Of a DNA stretch of 64,000 nt, positions 26,362 to 34,861 are shown piece after piece. The notes beneath the pieces are model-generated. The model was not told where the DNA came from. It was given only the letters and a program-made list of their open reading frames with translations, and did no database searches. This DNA is from a virus. Both the position numbers and the translations under genes were made by a program. How positions within the stretch are numbered: position 1 is the stretch's first letter; each line of letters starts with the position of its first letter. The stretch lies in the IMG/VR virus record IMGVR_UViG_3300031787_005083, positions 1 to 64,000 of that record; one strand, given 5' to 3'.

Positions 26362-27110
26362 TGATATTCAATAGCCCCGAAATAAAAATTAAATTTAAAA
26401 CTTTTGATCCATTTGTTTTAAAAAATCTAGCACCACTATCTGCTCAAAAAAAATATCCTTCATGGTTTAAAGATACACCACCATTTAGCGGCGGTGGCGC
26501 CATATCAACAAACTTTGAGCCTATTCTAGCTCCAACTATTCGACGATGTCCAGCAATAAATGATTATTTTTCAACTGGTGTAACTATACCTAACTGGACC
26601 GATTTAGAATTTTTTATTGACGGACCTAAAAAGTCAATGGAATGGCGTTACTCAAATAATTACACTTCTATGGAATTAGTACAGCCGCACGATTCTAGTC
26701 AGTTTCCGCAATTAGCAAACAAGTACCTTCATGCAAAAATTGTAAGTCCGTGGATAGCTGAATGTAATTCTGACATAAAATGGTTTTTAACTAAGCCTAG
26801 TTATTTTTCTGAGTTTGATGATCAGGATGTGTTGTTCTGTGACGGAGTTGTTCAATTTTACAACAACTTTGTAACTAATGTAAACTTATTTTTTCCTATT
26901 AGAGATCAATCCTATACTGTGAAATTTTCAGCAGGTGAGCCTTTTCAGAAGTATATTCCGCTTACAGAAAAGACGGTAAATATTACTACTGAATATTGTA
27001 CCCAAGAGTATTATGACCTCGCAGCACTAAAAGGAAGAAAAATTTCCTACCATCTGGGAAAACTATACAATATTTTTAAAAGAAATAACCGCAAGGAGAG
27101 AGAAAAATGA
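26361..27110 (+). CDS. Unknown protein opening the halogenase operon (249 aa)
   Basis: I use the ATG at 26361 (MIFNSPEIK), 13 bases after a late box, rather than 26325, which lies upstream of that box. The protein is soluble and Trp/Phe/Pro-rich. It has KYPSWFKDTPPF, IRRCPAINDYFSTGVTIPNW, a WRYSNN stretch, and near the C-terminus AGEPFQKYIPL. The last phrase recalls uncharacterised DUF6065-type proteins, but I hold this lightly. The C-terminus is basic. It is first in the operon and its stop overlaps the next ATG (ATGA), so a role linked with the halogenases and oxygenases is likely by position only. Confidence 0.75.
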   Translation: MIFNSPEIKIKFKTFDPFVLKNLAPLSAQKKYPSWFKDTPPFSGGGAISTNFEPILAPTIRRCPAINDYFSTGVTIPNWTDLEFFIDGPKKSMEWRYSNNYTSMELVQPHDSSQFPQLANKYLHAKIVSPWIAECNSDIKWFLTKPSYFSEFDDQDVLFCDGVVQFYNNFVTNVNLFFPIRDQSYTVKFSAGEPFQKYIPLTEKTVNITTEYCTQEYYDLAALKGRKISYHLGKLYNIFKRNNRKEREK

Positions 27111-27478
27111 GTACCACAAGAATAGTCAACGGCGTAGAATACACAATACCGCCAGGAACAGAACATATATGGACTGTGCCAGAAGAAGTAGTAGTAACTG
27201 CTCCTAGAGATGAAGTAACTGTAATTGATGCAATCAACGGTCTAAGAGTGCAGGCTATAGTTCGAAATCAAAATGAAGCAAGAATACTTGCGTTAACAGA
27301 TCAATTAGCTAGTATTTGGCAAAACTTTGTAGACACTACAATTACCAAAGCTGAATTAACAACACAGGTTGGTAATTTTAGAAACACTGAACTAGAAAAT
27401 ACAGAAGGTGTTGATAATATAACTGTTCAATTTTTTGAAACAGTAATTCTTAAAATGTTAAGCGAAAGCAATCCATGA
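27107..27478 (+). CDS. Small unknown protein coupled to halogenase 1 (123 aa)
   Basis: An acidic protein with AAGGAG 8 bases before its ATG, the best ribosome binding site in the operon. It overlaps both neighbours by four bases (ATGA each time), so it is translated with halogenase 1. The N-terminus (RIVNGVEYTIPPGTEHIWTV, then EEVVVTAPRDE) looks beta-like, and the rest is helical (LTDQLASIWQNFVDTTI). Two Trp lie in exposed-looking segments. I recognise no family. It might be a partner, carrier or substrate of the halogenase; the evidence is only coupling and size. Confidence 0.75.
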   Translation: MSTTRIVNGVEYTIPPGTEHIWTVPEEVVVTAPRDEVTVIDAINGLRVQAIVRNQNEARILALTDQLASIWQNFVDTTITKAELTTQVGNFRNTELENTEGVDNITVQFFETVILKMLSESNP

Positions 27479-29073
27479 TAAAGCCAGTTAAAAAAATTAT
27501 AATAGTAGGCGGCGGCAGCGCAGGTTGGATGAGTGCCGCTGCATTAATAAAAGCATATCCTGAAAAAGAGATTGTTGTAATTGAAAGTCCAAATGTTCCA
27601 ATCGTAGGCGTAGGAGAAAGCACACTTGGCGGAATTAATGACTATTGTAAATTTTTAGAAATTGACGAAAAAGATTTCATGACATTTACTGATGCAAGTT
27701 ATAAAATGAGCATCAAGTTTACTGACTTTTACGAAAAAGATGCAGGTGGATTTCATTATCCGTTTGGAAGACCATTAACACAAGGTACTATTAACGGAAT
27801 GAATGATTGGCTCGTTAAAAAAGCACTATATCCAGATACTCCAATCGGTGATTATGTAAACTGCTTTTTTCCGGCCGCTGCTCTATGGGATCATAACAAG
27901 TTTGCGTTAAACAACTACGGACTTTTTGATAACTACGAACCAGACAATGATGTAGCATATCATTTTGATGCAACAAAATTTGGTGCTTGGCTTAGAGAAA
28001 GATATTGCAAGCCTAGAGGTGTAAAACACATACCTACTACTGTAATAGATATTAAAGTAAACGAAAATGGTGTAGAAAAACTTGTACTTGAGTCAGGCGA
28101 TGAAATTTCTGCTGATTTATATGTTGACTGTACTGGCTTCAAAAGTATTCTGTTAGCAGGCGCTCTAAAAGAAGAGTTTGTATCATATAGTAATATGTTG
28201 CCAAACAATAAAGCTATAGCAACTCGAATTCCATATAAAGATAAAGAAAAAGAATTAGAACCATTTACTAATAGTACAGCTATTGGCAATGGATGGGTAT
28301 GGAATATTCCTAGTTGGGAACGCTTAGGTACAGGATATGTATATAGTGATAAATTTATTACTCCAAAAGATGCTAGAGAAGAATTTAAACAACATCTAAT
28401 GAGCGATAAAATGGTAGTGCCTAGAACTAGAGAAGAAGTTGATGCTCTCGAGTTTAACGATATTAGTATGCGTGTTGGAATTCACAAAAGAACTTTTGTA
28501 AAAAATGTTGTTGCTATTGGATTATCTGCAGGATTTATTGAACCACTAGAATCAAATGGCTTGTATACTGTACACGAGTTTTTATTTAAATTAATTAAAA
28601 CACTTGAGCGTCCAGCAATTACCCAATGGGATAAAGATGTATACAATGCAGCAACATTTGGTATGTGGAGAAATTTTGCACAATTTGTTGCAATGCACTA
28701 CGCATTAAGTATCAGGGACGATACAGAATATTGGAAGGCTAATGCTAATCGAGTTTATTCTCCAGGCATGCCGTCATTAGAGCCAGAAACTGCTATAGGA
28801 TTTTATAAACTTCAAGGCGCAAAAATGTTTGAGTACGGTCATGATTCAGACATAGCAGGAATTAATTGGATTAGTGTAGGAATGAATTATTTTGTTTCTG
28901 ATAAGACAACTGTAACTCTTAGACAAAATTTAAGAAGAGAAAATTTTAGAATTACTTACGACCCTATTTTTAGAATGTGGGAAGAAAGAAAAGCTCGCTG
29001 GAATGAAAGTGCAAAAAATTACGGAAGTCTTTATCAATATTTAAAAGACAACATTCATAAAGGACAAGAATAA
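27475..29073 (+). CDS. Flavin-dependent tryptophan-type halogenase 1
   Basis: A 532-aa member of the family of PrnA, RebH and the cyanophage enzyme VirX1. These use FADH2, oxygen and a halide to halogenate an aromatic or other substrate through a lysine-bound hypohalous species. The FAD loop GGGSAG is at 12-17. The lysine corresponding to PrnA K79 is K77 (ASYKMSIKF). W274-x-W276-x-I-P279 is the halogenase signature that suppresses oxygenase activity. FIEPLES with E356 corresponds to the PrnA active-site glutamate. All key residues are intact, so it is probably active. Flavin reductase is not encoded here and may come from the host. It overlaps the upstream gene by four bases. The substrate is unknown. 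Confidence 0.95.
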   Translation: MIKPVKKIIIVGGGSAGWMSAAALIKAYPEKEIVVIESPNVPIVGVGESTLGGINDYCKFLEIDEKDFMTFTDASYKMSIKFTDFYEKDAGGFHYPFGRPLTQGTINGMNDWLVKKALYPDTPIGDYVNCFFPAAALWDHNKFALNNYGLFDNYEPDNDVAYHFDATKFGAWLRERYCKPRGVKHIPTTVIDIKVNENGVEKLVLESGDEISADLYVDCTGFKSILLAGALKEEFVSYSNMLPNNKAIATRIPYKDKEKELEPFTNSTAIGNGWVWNIPSWERLGTGYVYSDKFITPKDAREEFKQHLMSDKMVVPRTREEVDALEFNDISMRVGIHKRTFVKNVVAIGLSAGFIEPLESNGLYTVHEFLFKLIKTLERPAITQWDKDVYNAATFGMWRNFAQFVAMHYALSIRDDTEYWKANANRVYSPGMPSLEPETAIGFYKLQGAKMFEYGHDSDIAGINWISVGMNYFVSDKTTVTLRQNLRRENFRITYDPIFRMWEERKARWNESAKNYGSLYQYLKDNIHKGQE

Positions 29074-29074
29074 T

Positions 29075-29707
29075 ATGTTGGTTAACAATATTTTTGCTGG
29101 AAGGCTTGAACCGTCAGCTACTGTAGGCGGGTGCATAGATATTTTTGAAAATGCTTGGCCTGAGCCAGAGTTAACTATTGCAAGGATTGAACAAGAGTGT
29201 TCAAATATTAATTCAGGTGTTGGTTGGAGTAGAGCAGGAACCGTAGGTCAAGGGCATCGACAACAAGCTCGTACTAATTTAGGGTTAGGTATTACCTTAG
29301 GCGGCGAATCTGTTGATAGTCAAACTATGAAAGACATACACAATCAAATGTATTTTCTTTTATTAGCATCTACAATTCCGTATACTGAACGATATGAAAT
29401 GAATGAATACTTGTATCATGAACCGTACCAAGCATTAAAATATAGAGACGGTGAAGAATATAAAGCACATTACGACGGTGGAACTCAATCAGGTAGATGT
29501 ATTAGTGCAGTCGTATATCTCAACGACGAATACGAAGGTGGACACATTGAGTTTCCTAATTTTAAAATTAAGATAAAACCTCAAAAAGGTATGTTGATTT
29601 TATTTCCATCTAATTTTGCGTATAAACATGTTGCACATCCTGTAACACAAGGAACAAAATATAGTCTAGTTACTTGGATTCACGATCGTCCAATTCAAGG
29701 AATGTAA
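29075..29707 (+). CDS. 2OG-Fe(II) oxygenase, prolyl-hydroxylase-like, type B
   Basis: A 210-aa protein. The C-terminal half has the prolyl 4-hydroxylase pattern: YKAHYDGG with H132-x-D134, VVYLND, EGGHIEFP, H185 followed by PV at 189-190, and K195 in TQGTKYSLVTW for 2-oxoglutarate. The N-terminal 110 residues begin with a short IFAGRLEPSA segment and are otherwise helical. It starts one base after halogenase 1, with AAAGGA upstream, and is followed closely by another oxygenase. The nearest relative in the window is the protein at 30919. Family members hydroxylate Pro or Lys in proteins, but the substrate is not visible. Confidence 0.93.
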   Translation: MLVNNIFAGRLEPSATVGGCIDIFENAWPEPELTIARIEQECSNINSGVGWSRAGTVGQGHRQQARTNLGLGITLGGESVDSQTMKDIHNQMYFLLLASTIPYTERYEMNEYLYHEPYQALKYRDGEEYKAHYDGGTQSGRCISAVVYLNDEYEGGHIEFPNFKIKIKPQKGMLILFPSNFAYKHVAHPVTQGTKYSLVTWIHDRPIQGM

Positions 29708-29709
29708 CA

Positions 29710-30357
29710 ATGACTAATGCGGATCTTTTTCAAAAAAATAAGTATGTGCAAGTTAATAATGTATTGTCGCCCGAGCTGATCAATATAGCAACTACCTATG
29801 CGTTATTAGATGAAAGAAATGATCTATCATTAGAGGAAGGCGACTCTCCACAAATTCATAATTCGCATAGCAAGTATGCTGATACGTTAATAGAAGCTTT
29901 TTTATTGTATCTGCATCCTATGATGGAAGAAAATACAGGTCTTAAGTTACATCCAACCTATTCGTATTATAGAGTTTACAAACCTGGCGCTGATTTAGTA
30001 AAACACATCGATCGTCCTAGTTGCGAAATTTCTACTACAGTTACCTTAGGTTTTGATTATAAGGGTGCTGATTACGAATGGCCTATATTTGTTGGCGATG
30101 CTAGATGTGCTATGCAGCCAGGTGATCTTGTAATTTATAGAGGCTGTGAAGTAGAACATTGGCGCGAAGTATTTGATGCTCCGACTAATTCGTTTCATGT
30201 GCAATTTTTCTGTCATTATGTTGATGCTAACGGACCGTATGCAGATTTTAAGTTTGATAAAAGACCGTTTATTGGATATGATAAAGAAGGTAAATTAAAC
30301 AAAACTGTTTCCAAACATTATTTTCCAAACAAAAAATATTTGACATTTACAGGATAG
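29710..30357 (+). CDS. 2OG-Fe(II) oxygenase-like protein, type C
   Basis: A 215-aa protein starting at the ATG at 29710, two bases after the previous stop and with AAGGA 8 bases upstream. A start at 29674 would lie within the previous gene. Iron ligands are H99-x-D101 (VKHIDRPS) and H150 (VEHWRE). YYRVYKPG and QPGDLVIYRG are the strands that usually frame the site. The expected 2-oxoglutarate-binding basic residue is less clear; SFHVQFFCHYVD occupies its place. It differs from types A and B, so it adds a third subfamily to the cluster. It probably acts as a hydroxylase; the substrate is unknown. Confidence 0.87.
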   Translation: MTNADLFQKNKYVQVNNVLSPELINIATTYALLDERNDLSLEEGDSPQIHNSHSKYADTLIEAFLLYLHPMMEENTGLKLHPTYSYYRVYKPGADLVKHIDRPSCEISTTVTLGFDYKGADYEWPIFVGDARCAMQPGDLVIYRGCEVEHWREVFDAPTNSFHVQFFCHYVDANGPYADFKFDKRPFIGYDKEGKLNKTVSKHYFPNKKYLTFTG

Positions 30358-30358
30358 T

Positions 30359-30922
30359 ATGATAGAAGTATTTGATAATATTCTATCCGCCGAAGAGTGT
30401 GATCACATAGAGCAGTTTTTAAGAGATCCAAAATTTCCTTGGTTTTTATCTATAGGACACAATCATTGTACAACAGATTTTGATAATATTAAAAAAAATT
30501 CAAACTCTTGGTCTGGTGAAGCACTGTTACTTACACATGTATTTTATCTTGATAAATTAAAAAATTCTGATAATTATCTATTGTCAGATTTTATATTAAA
30601 TAGATTCTTAGATCGTTCTAAAATTCAATTTACAGAACTATTTAGATCTAAAGCAAATCTACAACCAGCATCGCATAATGCTAATCAAATATATACAACT
30701 CCACACATTGATGGTAATAGTGACCATAAAGTCCTAATATATTATGCCAACAACTGCGACGGAGATACGTTTATTTTTAATGATCATGCTACAGGATCTA
30801 TACTAAAACAAGTTACTCCTAAAAAGGGAAGATTTTTATTATTTGATGGAAATCTATATCACGCTGCTGGCTTTCCAAGCGAATCAAATTTTAGACTTAA
30901 TGTAAATTTTAATTTAATATGA
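30359..30922 (+). CDS. 2OG-Fe(II) oxygenase-like protein, type A
   Basis: A 187-aa paralogue of the proteins at 25749 and 33078. Ligands are H116-x-D118 (TPHIDGNSDH), H168 (LYHAAG) and R179 near the end (FRLNVNFN). The family phrase LIYYANNCDGDTFIFN is conserved. It starts one base after the previous stop and overlaps the next ATG (ATGA). All residues needed for iron and 2-oxoglutarate are present. Sequence divergence from the other two type A copies suggests separate substrates or sites rather than recent duplication. Confidence 0.9.
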   Translation: MIEVFDNILSAEECDHIEQFLRDPKFPWFLSIGHNHCTTDFDNIKKNSNSWSGEALLLTHVFYLDKLKNSDNYLLSDFILNRFLDRSKIQFTELFRSKANLQPASHNANQIYTTPHIDGNSDHKVLIYYANNCDGDTFIFNDHATGSILKQVTPKKGRFLLFDGNLYHAAGFPSESNFRLNVNFNLI

Positions 30923-31509
30923 TACACGGTAAAATAGAAGATTTTATTGGCATTTACGAAAATGCTGTTAGTGCAGAACATTGCAATGCTATGATCAACT
31001 ACTTTGAAAGTCTTAGAGACTATAATCTTGTTATTGATCAAGATCAATATACTACACAAGCTACTGTAAGAAAAGACGAATCAGTATTTTTATGCCACCC
31101 TGATGTAATAACATTGCCTAAAGGTTCACCTATTATTTTTCCGTTTGCAGACGCATTATGGAAATGCTACGAAGATTATACTAAAGAGTTTGAAATGCTA
31201 AGAACTGCTGCCAAACACGGTTTTTATATGTTGCGTATACAGCGAACTGATAAAGGCGGAGGCTTTCATAATTGGCATTTTGAAAATACTGGAAATGAAA
31301 CATCAAATAGATTAGTCACATTTATGATGTATCTTAACGATGTAGAAGAAGGAGGTGAAACAGAATTCCTTTATCTCCATAAAAGAATAAAACCTAAAGC
31401 AGGTACTATGCTAATATGGCCGTCTACCTATACACACACGCATCGAGGAAATCCTCCGCTAAGTGGAACAAAGTATATTATAACAGGATGGTTAACATAC
31501 TTTGAATAA
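30919..31509 (+). CDS. 2OG-Fe(II) oxygenase, prolyl-hydroxylase-like, with HxE ligand
   Basis: A 196-aa type B relative. The iron site reads H120-x-E122 (HNWHFENTG), with Glu in place of the usual Asp. The third His is H173 or H175 (THTHRGNPP) and K185 in SGTKYIITGW binds 2-oxoglutarate. MMYLNDVEEGGETEF and IKPKAGTMLIWPS match the prolyl-hydroxylase strands. I associate the WHxE variant with a subgroup of phage and bacterial relatives, so it may be active. It is coupled by a four-base overlap to the gene before it; halogenase 2 begins six bases after its stop. Confidence 0.9.
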   Translation: MIHGKIEDFIGIYENAVSAEHCNAMINYFESLRDYNLVIDQDQYTTQATVRKDESVFLCHPDVITLPKGSPIIFPFADALWKCYEDYTKEFEMLRTAAKHGFYMLRIQRTDKGGGFHNWHFENTGNETSNRLVTFMMYLNDVEEGGETEFLYLHKRIKPKAGTMLIWPSTYTHTHRGNPPLSGTKYIITGWLTYFE

Positions 31510-31515
31510 GTTAAT

Positions 31516-33078
31516 ATGATTCATATAGATAAAAATTTTAAATTTGTAATTGTAGGCGGAGGTAGTGCTGGATGGATTTCTGCACTATTTGTTCGTGCAA
31601 ACTTTCCTGATAGTCAGATCACTGTTATACAAAGTAGCGAAATAGGAATACTTGGAGCAGGTGAAGGTACTACTCCTCATATTATAGATTTTTTAGATGA
31701 AATTGATGTTCCTGTAAGCAGACTAATCAAGGATGCAAAAGCAGTTTTAAAAAGCGGTATTAAATTTTCTAATTGGAACGGTGATAGAAAATACTACTAC
31801 CATTCGTTTATGGATAACCCAGAGTTGGATCATACTATATTCAGCGAATTAAAGCACACAAAGTTACCATTATTAGATCTCGAAGTGATTGCTAACGGAG
31901 GATCATTAGATGACATAGGTTTTAATTCAGCAGCGTCTGATAGAAATTGTGTGAGATTTATTCCTAATCCATCTGCTACTAACAAAGATTTAGATCCTAT
32001 ACTACACTTTACTAGATTAGGAAGAACTGCGCTTCATTTTGATGCTAACTTACTAGCATCGTGTCTTGAAAATATAGGCAGGTCAAGAGGCATTAATGTC
32101 ATAGACGGCATTGTTACAAACTTTACTACTACAGACAGTGGACATATTACATCAGTTAATATTGATTCAAAAAAGATTGAATGCGATTTTGTGTTTGATT
32201 GTTCGGGCTTTAAGAGATTAGCCATTGGTAATTTGTATAAAACGCCATGGAAAAGTTACAAAGAGTATTTGCCTGCAAAGCGAGCAATGCCATTCTTTAT
32301 TCCAAATAACTCACAAATAATTCCTCCTTACACAGATTCAACCGCTATGAAATGGGGATGGATGTGGAAAATTCCAGTTCAAGGCAGATTTGGTTGCGGA
32401 TATGTTTATGATAGCGATAGAGTTTCTGATGAAGATGCCAAAGCAGAACTAGATCAAGAAATAGGTATTGAGGTTGAAGTGCCTAGGATATTAAACTTTG
32501 AACCAGGTAGATTTGAAAAAATATATGAAAAGAATTGTTTAGCTATTGGACTAAGTTCGGGCTTTATAGAACCGTTAGAGGCTACCTCTATATGGACGTC
32601 ATTGATGATGCTGAATGCATGGATAGAAAATCCGGCGGCCATAACACATAACGATCAGACTGCTAGAGATAAAGTTAATCAACGGCATTGTGACATGAAC
32701 GATAACACTCTAGGATTTGTTTATTTTCATTATATCACAAAAAGGGATGACACTACGTTTTGGAGTAATTTCACTAAAGACAATAAGATTCCAGCATCGT
32801 TGCATAAGTTATTAGAAGAATCAAAACACACAATACCTAGTTATGATATGTTTTCTAACATAGGTCTAGACTGGGCTGCAAAGAGCTTTTTAGCATGCGG
32901 TAATGGACAAAAGTTTTTTAATCCTGATCATGCTAAAAAAATATTTGATGCTTACTATAATGGTAAAAGAAAAGACGATTATGATCTATTAAAGTATCAG
33001 TACTTTAGAAATATTAATTTAAATTTAACAACATTAATAGATCACTATTCTTTTATAGAATATATGAGAAATAATTAA
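31516..33078 (+). CDS. Flavin-dependent tryptophan-type halogenase 2
   Basis: A 520-aa protein. The FAD loop GGGSAG is at 14-19, the catalytic lysine is K79 (LKSGIKFSNW), the signature W282-x-W284-x-I-P287 is intact, and FIEPLEA with E352 matches the glutamate position. RGCGYVYDS-like sequence follows the WxWxIP motif, as in the third halogenase, whereas halogenase 1 has GTGYVYSD. Halogenases 2 and 3 are therefore closer to each other than to halogenase 1. It overlaps the next oxygenase ATG by one base (TAATG). Activity is likely; substrate and halide preference cannot be read. VirX1 from a cyanophage is known to prefer iodide. Confidence 0.95.
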   Translation: MIHIDKNFKFVIVGGGSAGWISALFVRANFPDSQITVIQSSEIGILGAGEGTTPHIIDFLDEIDVPVSRLIKDAKAVLKSGIKFSNWNGDRKYYYHSFMDNPELDHTIFSELKHTKLPLLDLEVIANGGSLDDIGFNSAASDRNCVRFIPNPSATNKDLDPILHFTRLGRTALHFDANLLASCLENIGRSRGINVIDGIVTNFTTTDSGHITSVNIDSKKIECDFVFDCSGFKRLAIGNLYKTPWKSYKEYLPAKRAMPFFIPNNSQIIPPYTDSTAMKWGWMWKIPVQGRFGCGYVYDSDRVSDEDAKAELDQEIGIEVEVPRILNFEPGRFEKIYEKNCLAIGLSSGFIEPLEATSIWTSLMMLNAWIENPAAITHNDQTARDKVNQRHCDMNDNTLGFVYFHYITKRDDTTFWSNFTKDNKIPASLHKLLEESKHTIPSYDMFSNIGLDWAAKSFLACGNGQKFFNPDHAKKIFDAYYNGKRKDDYDLLKYQYFRNINLNLTTLIDHYSFIEYMRNN

Positions 33079-33665
33079 TGATTGTAAATAACGTTCTTTC
33101 TACTAACGATTATAACAACTTATACAATCTAGTATCGGGCGTAAACTTCCCGTGGTATTATCAACCTGATATAGCATTTAGAGGGTTTGATGAGCCTGTG
33201 CAAGATCCACGTATGTTTCCTAGTCATGGTTTTACTCATGTAGTATGGGATTGTGATCAAGGAAAAGTATCAGATGTTTTGCAATTTGTAGCACCAATTA
33301 TTGAAAGTTTTCAAAAACAACTTGGTGTTAAAATTAATAATTTTTTAAGAATAAAAATAAATTTACAAACACCAATTATTGGATATACTAACGATCACTA
33401 TAATGGCCCGCATATTGATAGATTTGATCCGCACAAAACACTCATCTATTATCTTAATGACAGTGACGGTGATACTTTCATTTTTAATAAAGAATACAAT
33501 CCTAACGATAAATCAACTTGGCATCCAGTTAGTCCGGATATTAAAGAAAGAGTTACTCCAATTGCAAATTCTTTATATTTTTTAGAAAACGGATTCACTT
33601 ATCATTCAGGAAGCAATCCAGTTAATAGTCCAAGAAGAATCACAATTAATATCAATTACAACTAA
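33078..33665 (+). CDS. 2OG-Fe(II) oxygenase-like protein, type A
   Basis: A 195-aa paralogue of 25749 and 30359. Ligands are H112-x-D114 (GPHIDRFDPHK), H176 (FTYHSG) and R187 (PRRITININ). The family phrase LIYYLNDSDGDTFIFN is intact. It is joined to halogenase 2 by a one-base stop/start overlap and to the next gene in the same way. The direct coupling of a type A oxygenase to a halogenase suggests that the two act in one pathway or on one substrate; this is inference. Confidence 0.92.
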   Translation: MIVNNVLSTNDYNNLYNLVSGVNFPWYYQPDIAFRGFDEPVQDPRMFPSHGFTHVVWDCDQGKVSDVLQFVAPIIESFQKQLGVKINNFLRIKINLQTPIIGYTNDHYNGPHIDRFDPHKTLIYYLNDSDGDTFIFNKEYNPNDKSTWHPVSPDIKERVTPIANSLYFLENGFTYHSGSNPVNSPRRITININYN

Positions 33666-34255
33666 TGGCAAATTTAATAATAGATAGATGGTTTTCAAAT
33701 CCGGTATGGGAAACTGATCTAAATTTAAACAATGACGAACTTATAGCATATGCTTACGAGCTAAAATCAAAGAAAGACGGAATACATAAATCTAATAGAG
33801 AAGGGTGGCAATGTTCTGATATTGAAAATCCACCTAACTCTTATTTAAATTTAATAGAATCAATAAACAACACGCTGGTCGATGTGCATCGATCAATGGG
33901 ATTAAAAATAGAATATCCATCATATGTTAAAGGCAGTTGGATTAATATTAATCCATATGGCAGTTACAATCTTAGACACCTGCATCCAAGAAGTTTATTC
34001 AGTGGAGTATATTATCCTAAAGTTCCAGAAGGCGAATGTGGTGATTTAATTTTTTATAGAGATCATGTAATGCTCAGTTACTTACCAAATCATATTGTAG
34101 AAAATTGGAATGATATGACTAGTGGAACAACTGTATATAAAGCAAGGACAGGAATGCTTTTAATTTTTCCTAGTTGGTTAGAACATTCTGTTACTACTAA
34201 CCTTACTAGTGAAGATAGGATTTCAATAAGTTTTAATACTAACTACGACTATTAA
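33665..34255 (+). CDS. Putative 2OG-Fe(II) oxygenase, Oxy_5-like
   Basis: A 196-aa protein resembling the 2OG-FeII_Oxy_5 group (TIGR02466-like). It has the motif N-x2-H105-x-H107-P followed by SLFSGVYYPKVP, then GDLIFYRD, GMLLIFPSWLEH (H174) and RISISFN (R185). The group is common in marine phages and is annotated as oxygenase, but its chemistry is not established as far as I know. It is last in the plus-strand operon; its stop overlaps the convergent 134-aa gene by four bases. Confidence 0.85.
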   Translation: MANLIIDRWFSNPVWETDLNLNNDELIAYAYELKSKKDGIHKSNREGWQCSDIENPPNSYLNLIESINNTLVDVHRSMGLKIEYPSYVKGSWININPYGSYNLRHLHPRSLFSGVYYPKVPEGECGDLIFYRDHVMLSYLPNHIVENWNDMTSGTTVYKARTGMLLIFPSWLEHSVTTNLTSEDRISISFNTNYDY

Positions 34256-34656
34256 ATAGACGTTTTTCCTCTAGTCAGCACACCGTAGTTTTTATCGTTA
34301 AATTTGTCCATAAATCTAAAGTGTGCATCTTTAGAATATGGAATTTTTAATTCGTCTATTCTTTCTAATACTTGAGGTTGTACGAATCTTCCATAGAACG
34401 CTTCTAGATCTTCACCCCAGTTATGTCGTATGATATAATATTCTGCATAAGGGCACCAAGCTGCATATACTGCTGTGCCGCCGCCTCGTTCTATGATAAC
34501 TTCCCATATTTCAACATCTTCGATTTCCATAATCCTGTCGTAGCTCCAATCAGGACTAGGTGGTAAAACTATTTTATCTGAGTCCATGTTATTATCATTC
34601 CACACTTCGTCATTAAAATCTTCAAAAATATTCTTAGTTGTCTTAAACTGAGGCAT
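34252..34656 (-). CDS. Unknown acidic protein (134 aa)
   Basis: An acidic soluble protein with WSYDRIMEIEDVEIWEVIIE, the beta-like stretch TAVYAAWCPYAEYYIIRHNW and a C-terminal LTRGKTSI. I recognise no family. It overlaps the 69-aa gene upstream by 14 bases, and the pair follows halogenase 3 on the minus strand. It is convergent with the plus-strand operon. Confidence 0.7.
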   Translation of the reverse strand: MPQFKTTKNIFEDFNDEVWNDNNMDSDKIVLPPSPDWSYDRIMEIEDVEIWEVIIERGGGTAVYAAWCPYAEYYIIRHNWGEDLEAFYGRFVQPQVLERIDELKIPYSKDAHFRFMDKFNDKNYGVLTRGKTSI

Positions 34657-34852
34657 TATCTGTTAGATCCTTTATCGATAAATTAAGTTTTTTCCAGCTA
34701 TGTTTTCCTTCGGTAGCATGCCCAGTATAAAGTTCTCCAGTTTCTTGATCAATTAAGATCCATTTCTCTGGACACTTAGTTACTACTGTAAGTGTTATTG
34801 CAGATTCTAATTCTGCAACTTTTTTACTGTTTTTTAATTTTCTTACCTTCAT
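34643..34852 (-). CDS. Small unknown protein downstream of halogenase 3 (69 aa)
   Basis: A basic small protein. The segment KWILIDQETGELYTGHATEGKHSW-type (about residues 30-53) suggests a short beta sheet. I do not recognise it. It starts nine bases after the halogenase 3 stop and overlaps the 134-aa gene, so the three minus-strand genes form one unit. Confidence 0.6.
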   Translation of the reverse strand: MKVRKLKNSKKVAELESAITLTVVTKCPEKWILIDQETGELYTGHATEGKHSWKKLNLSIKDLTDNASV

Positions 34853-34861
34853 TACAGATAC

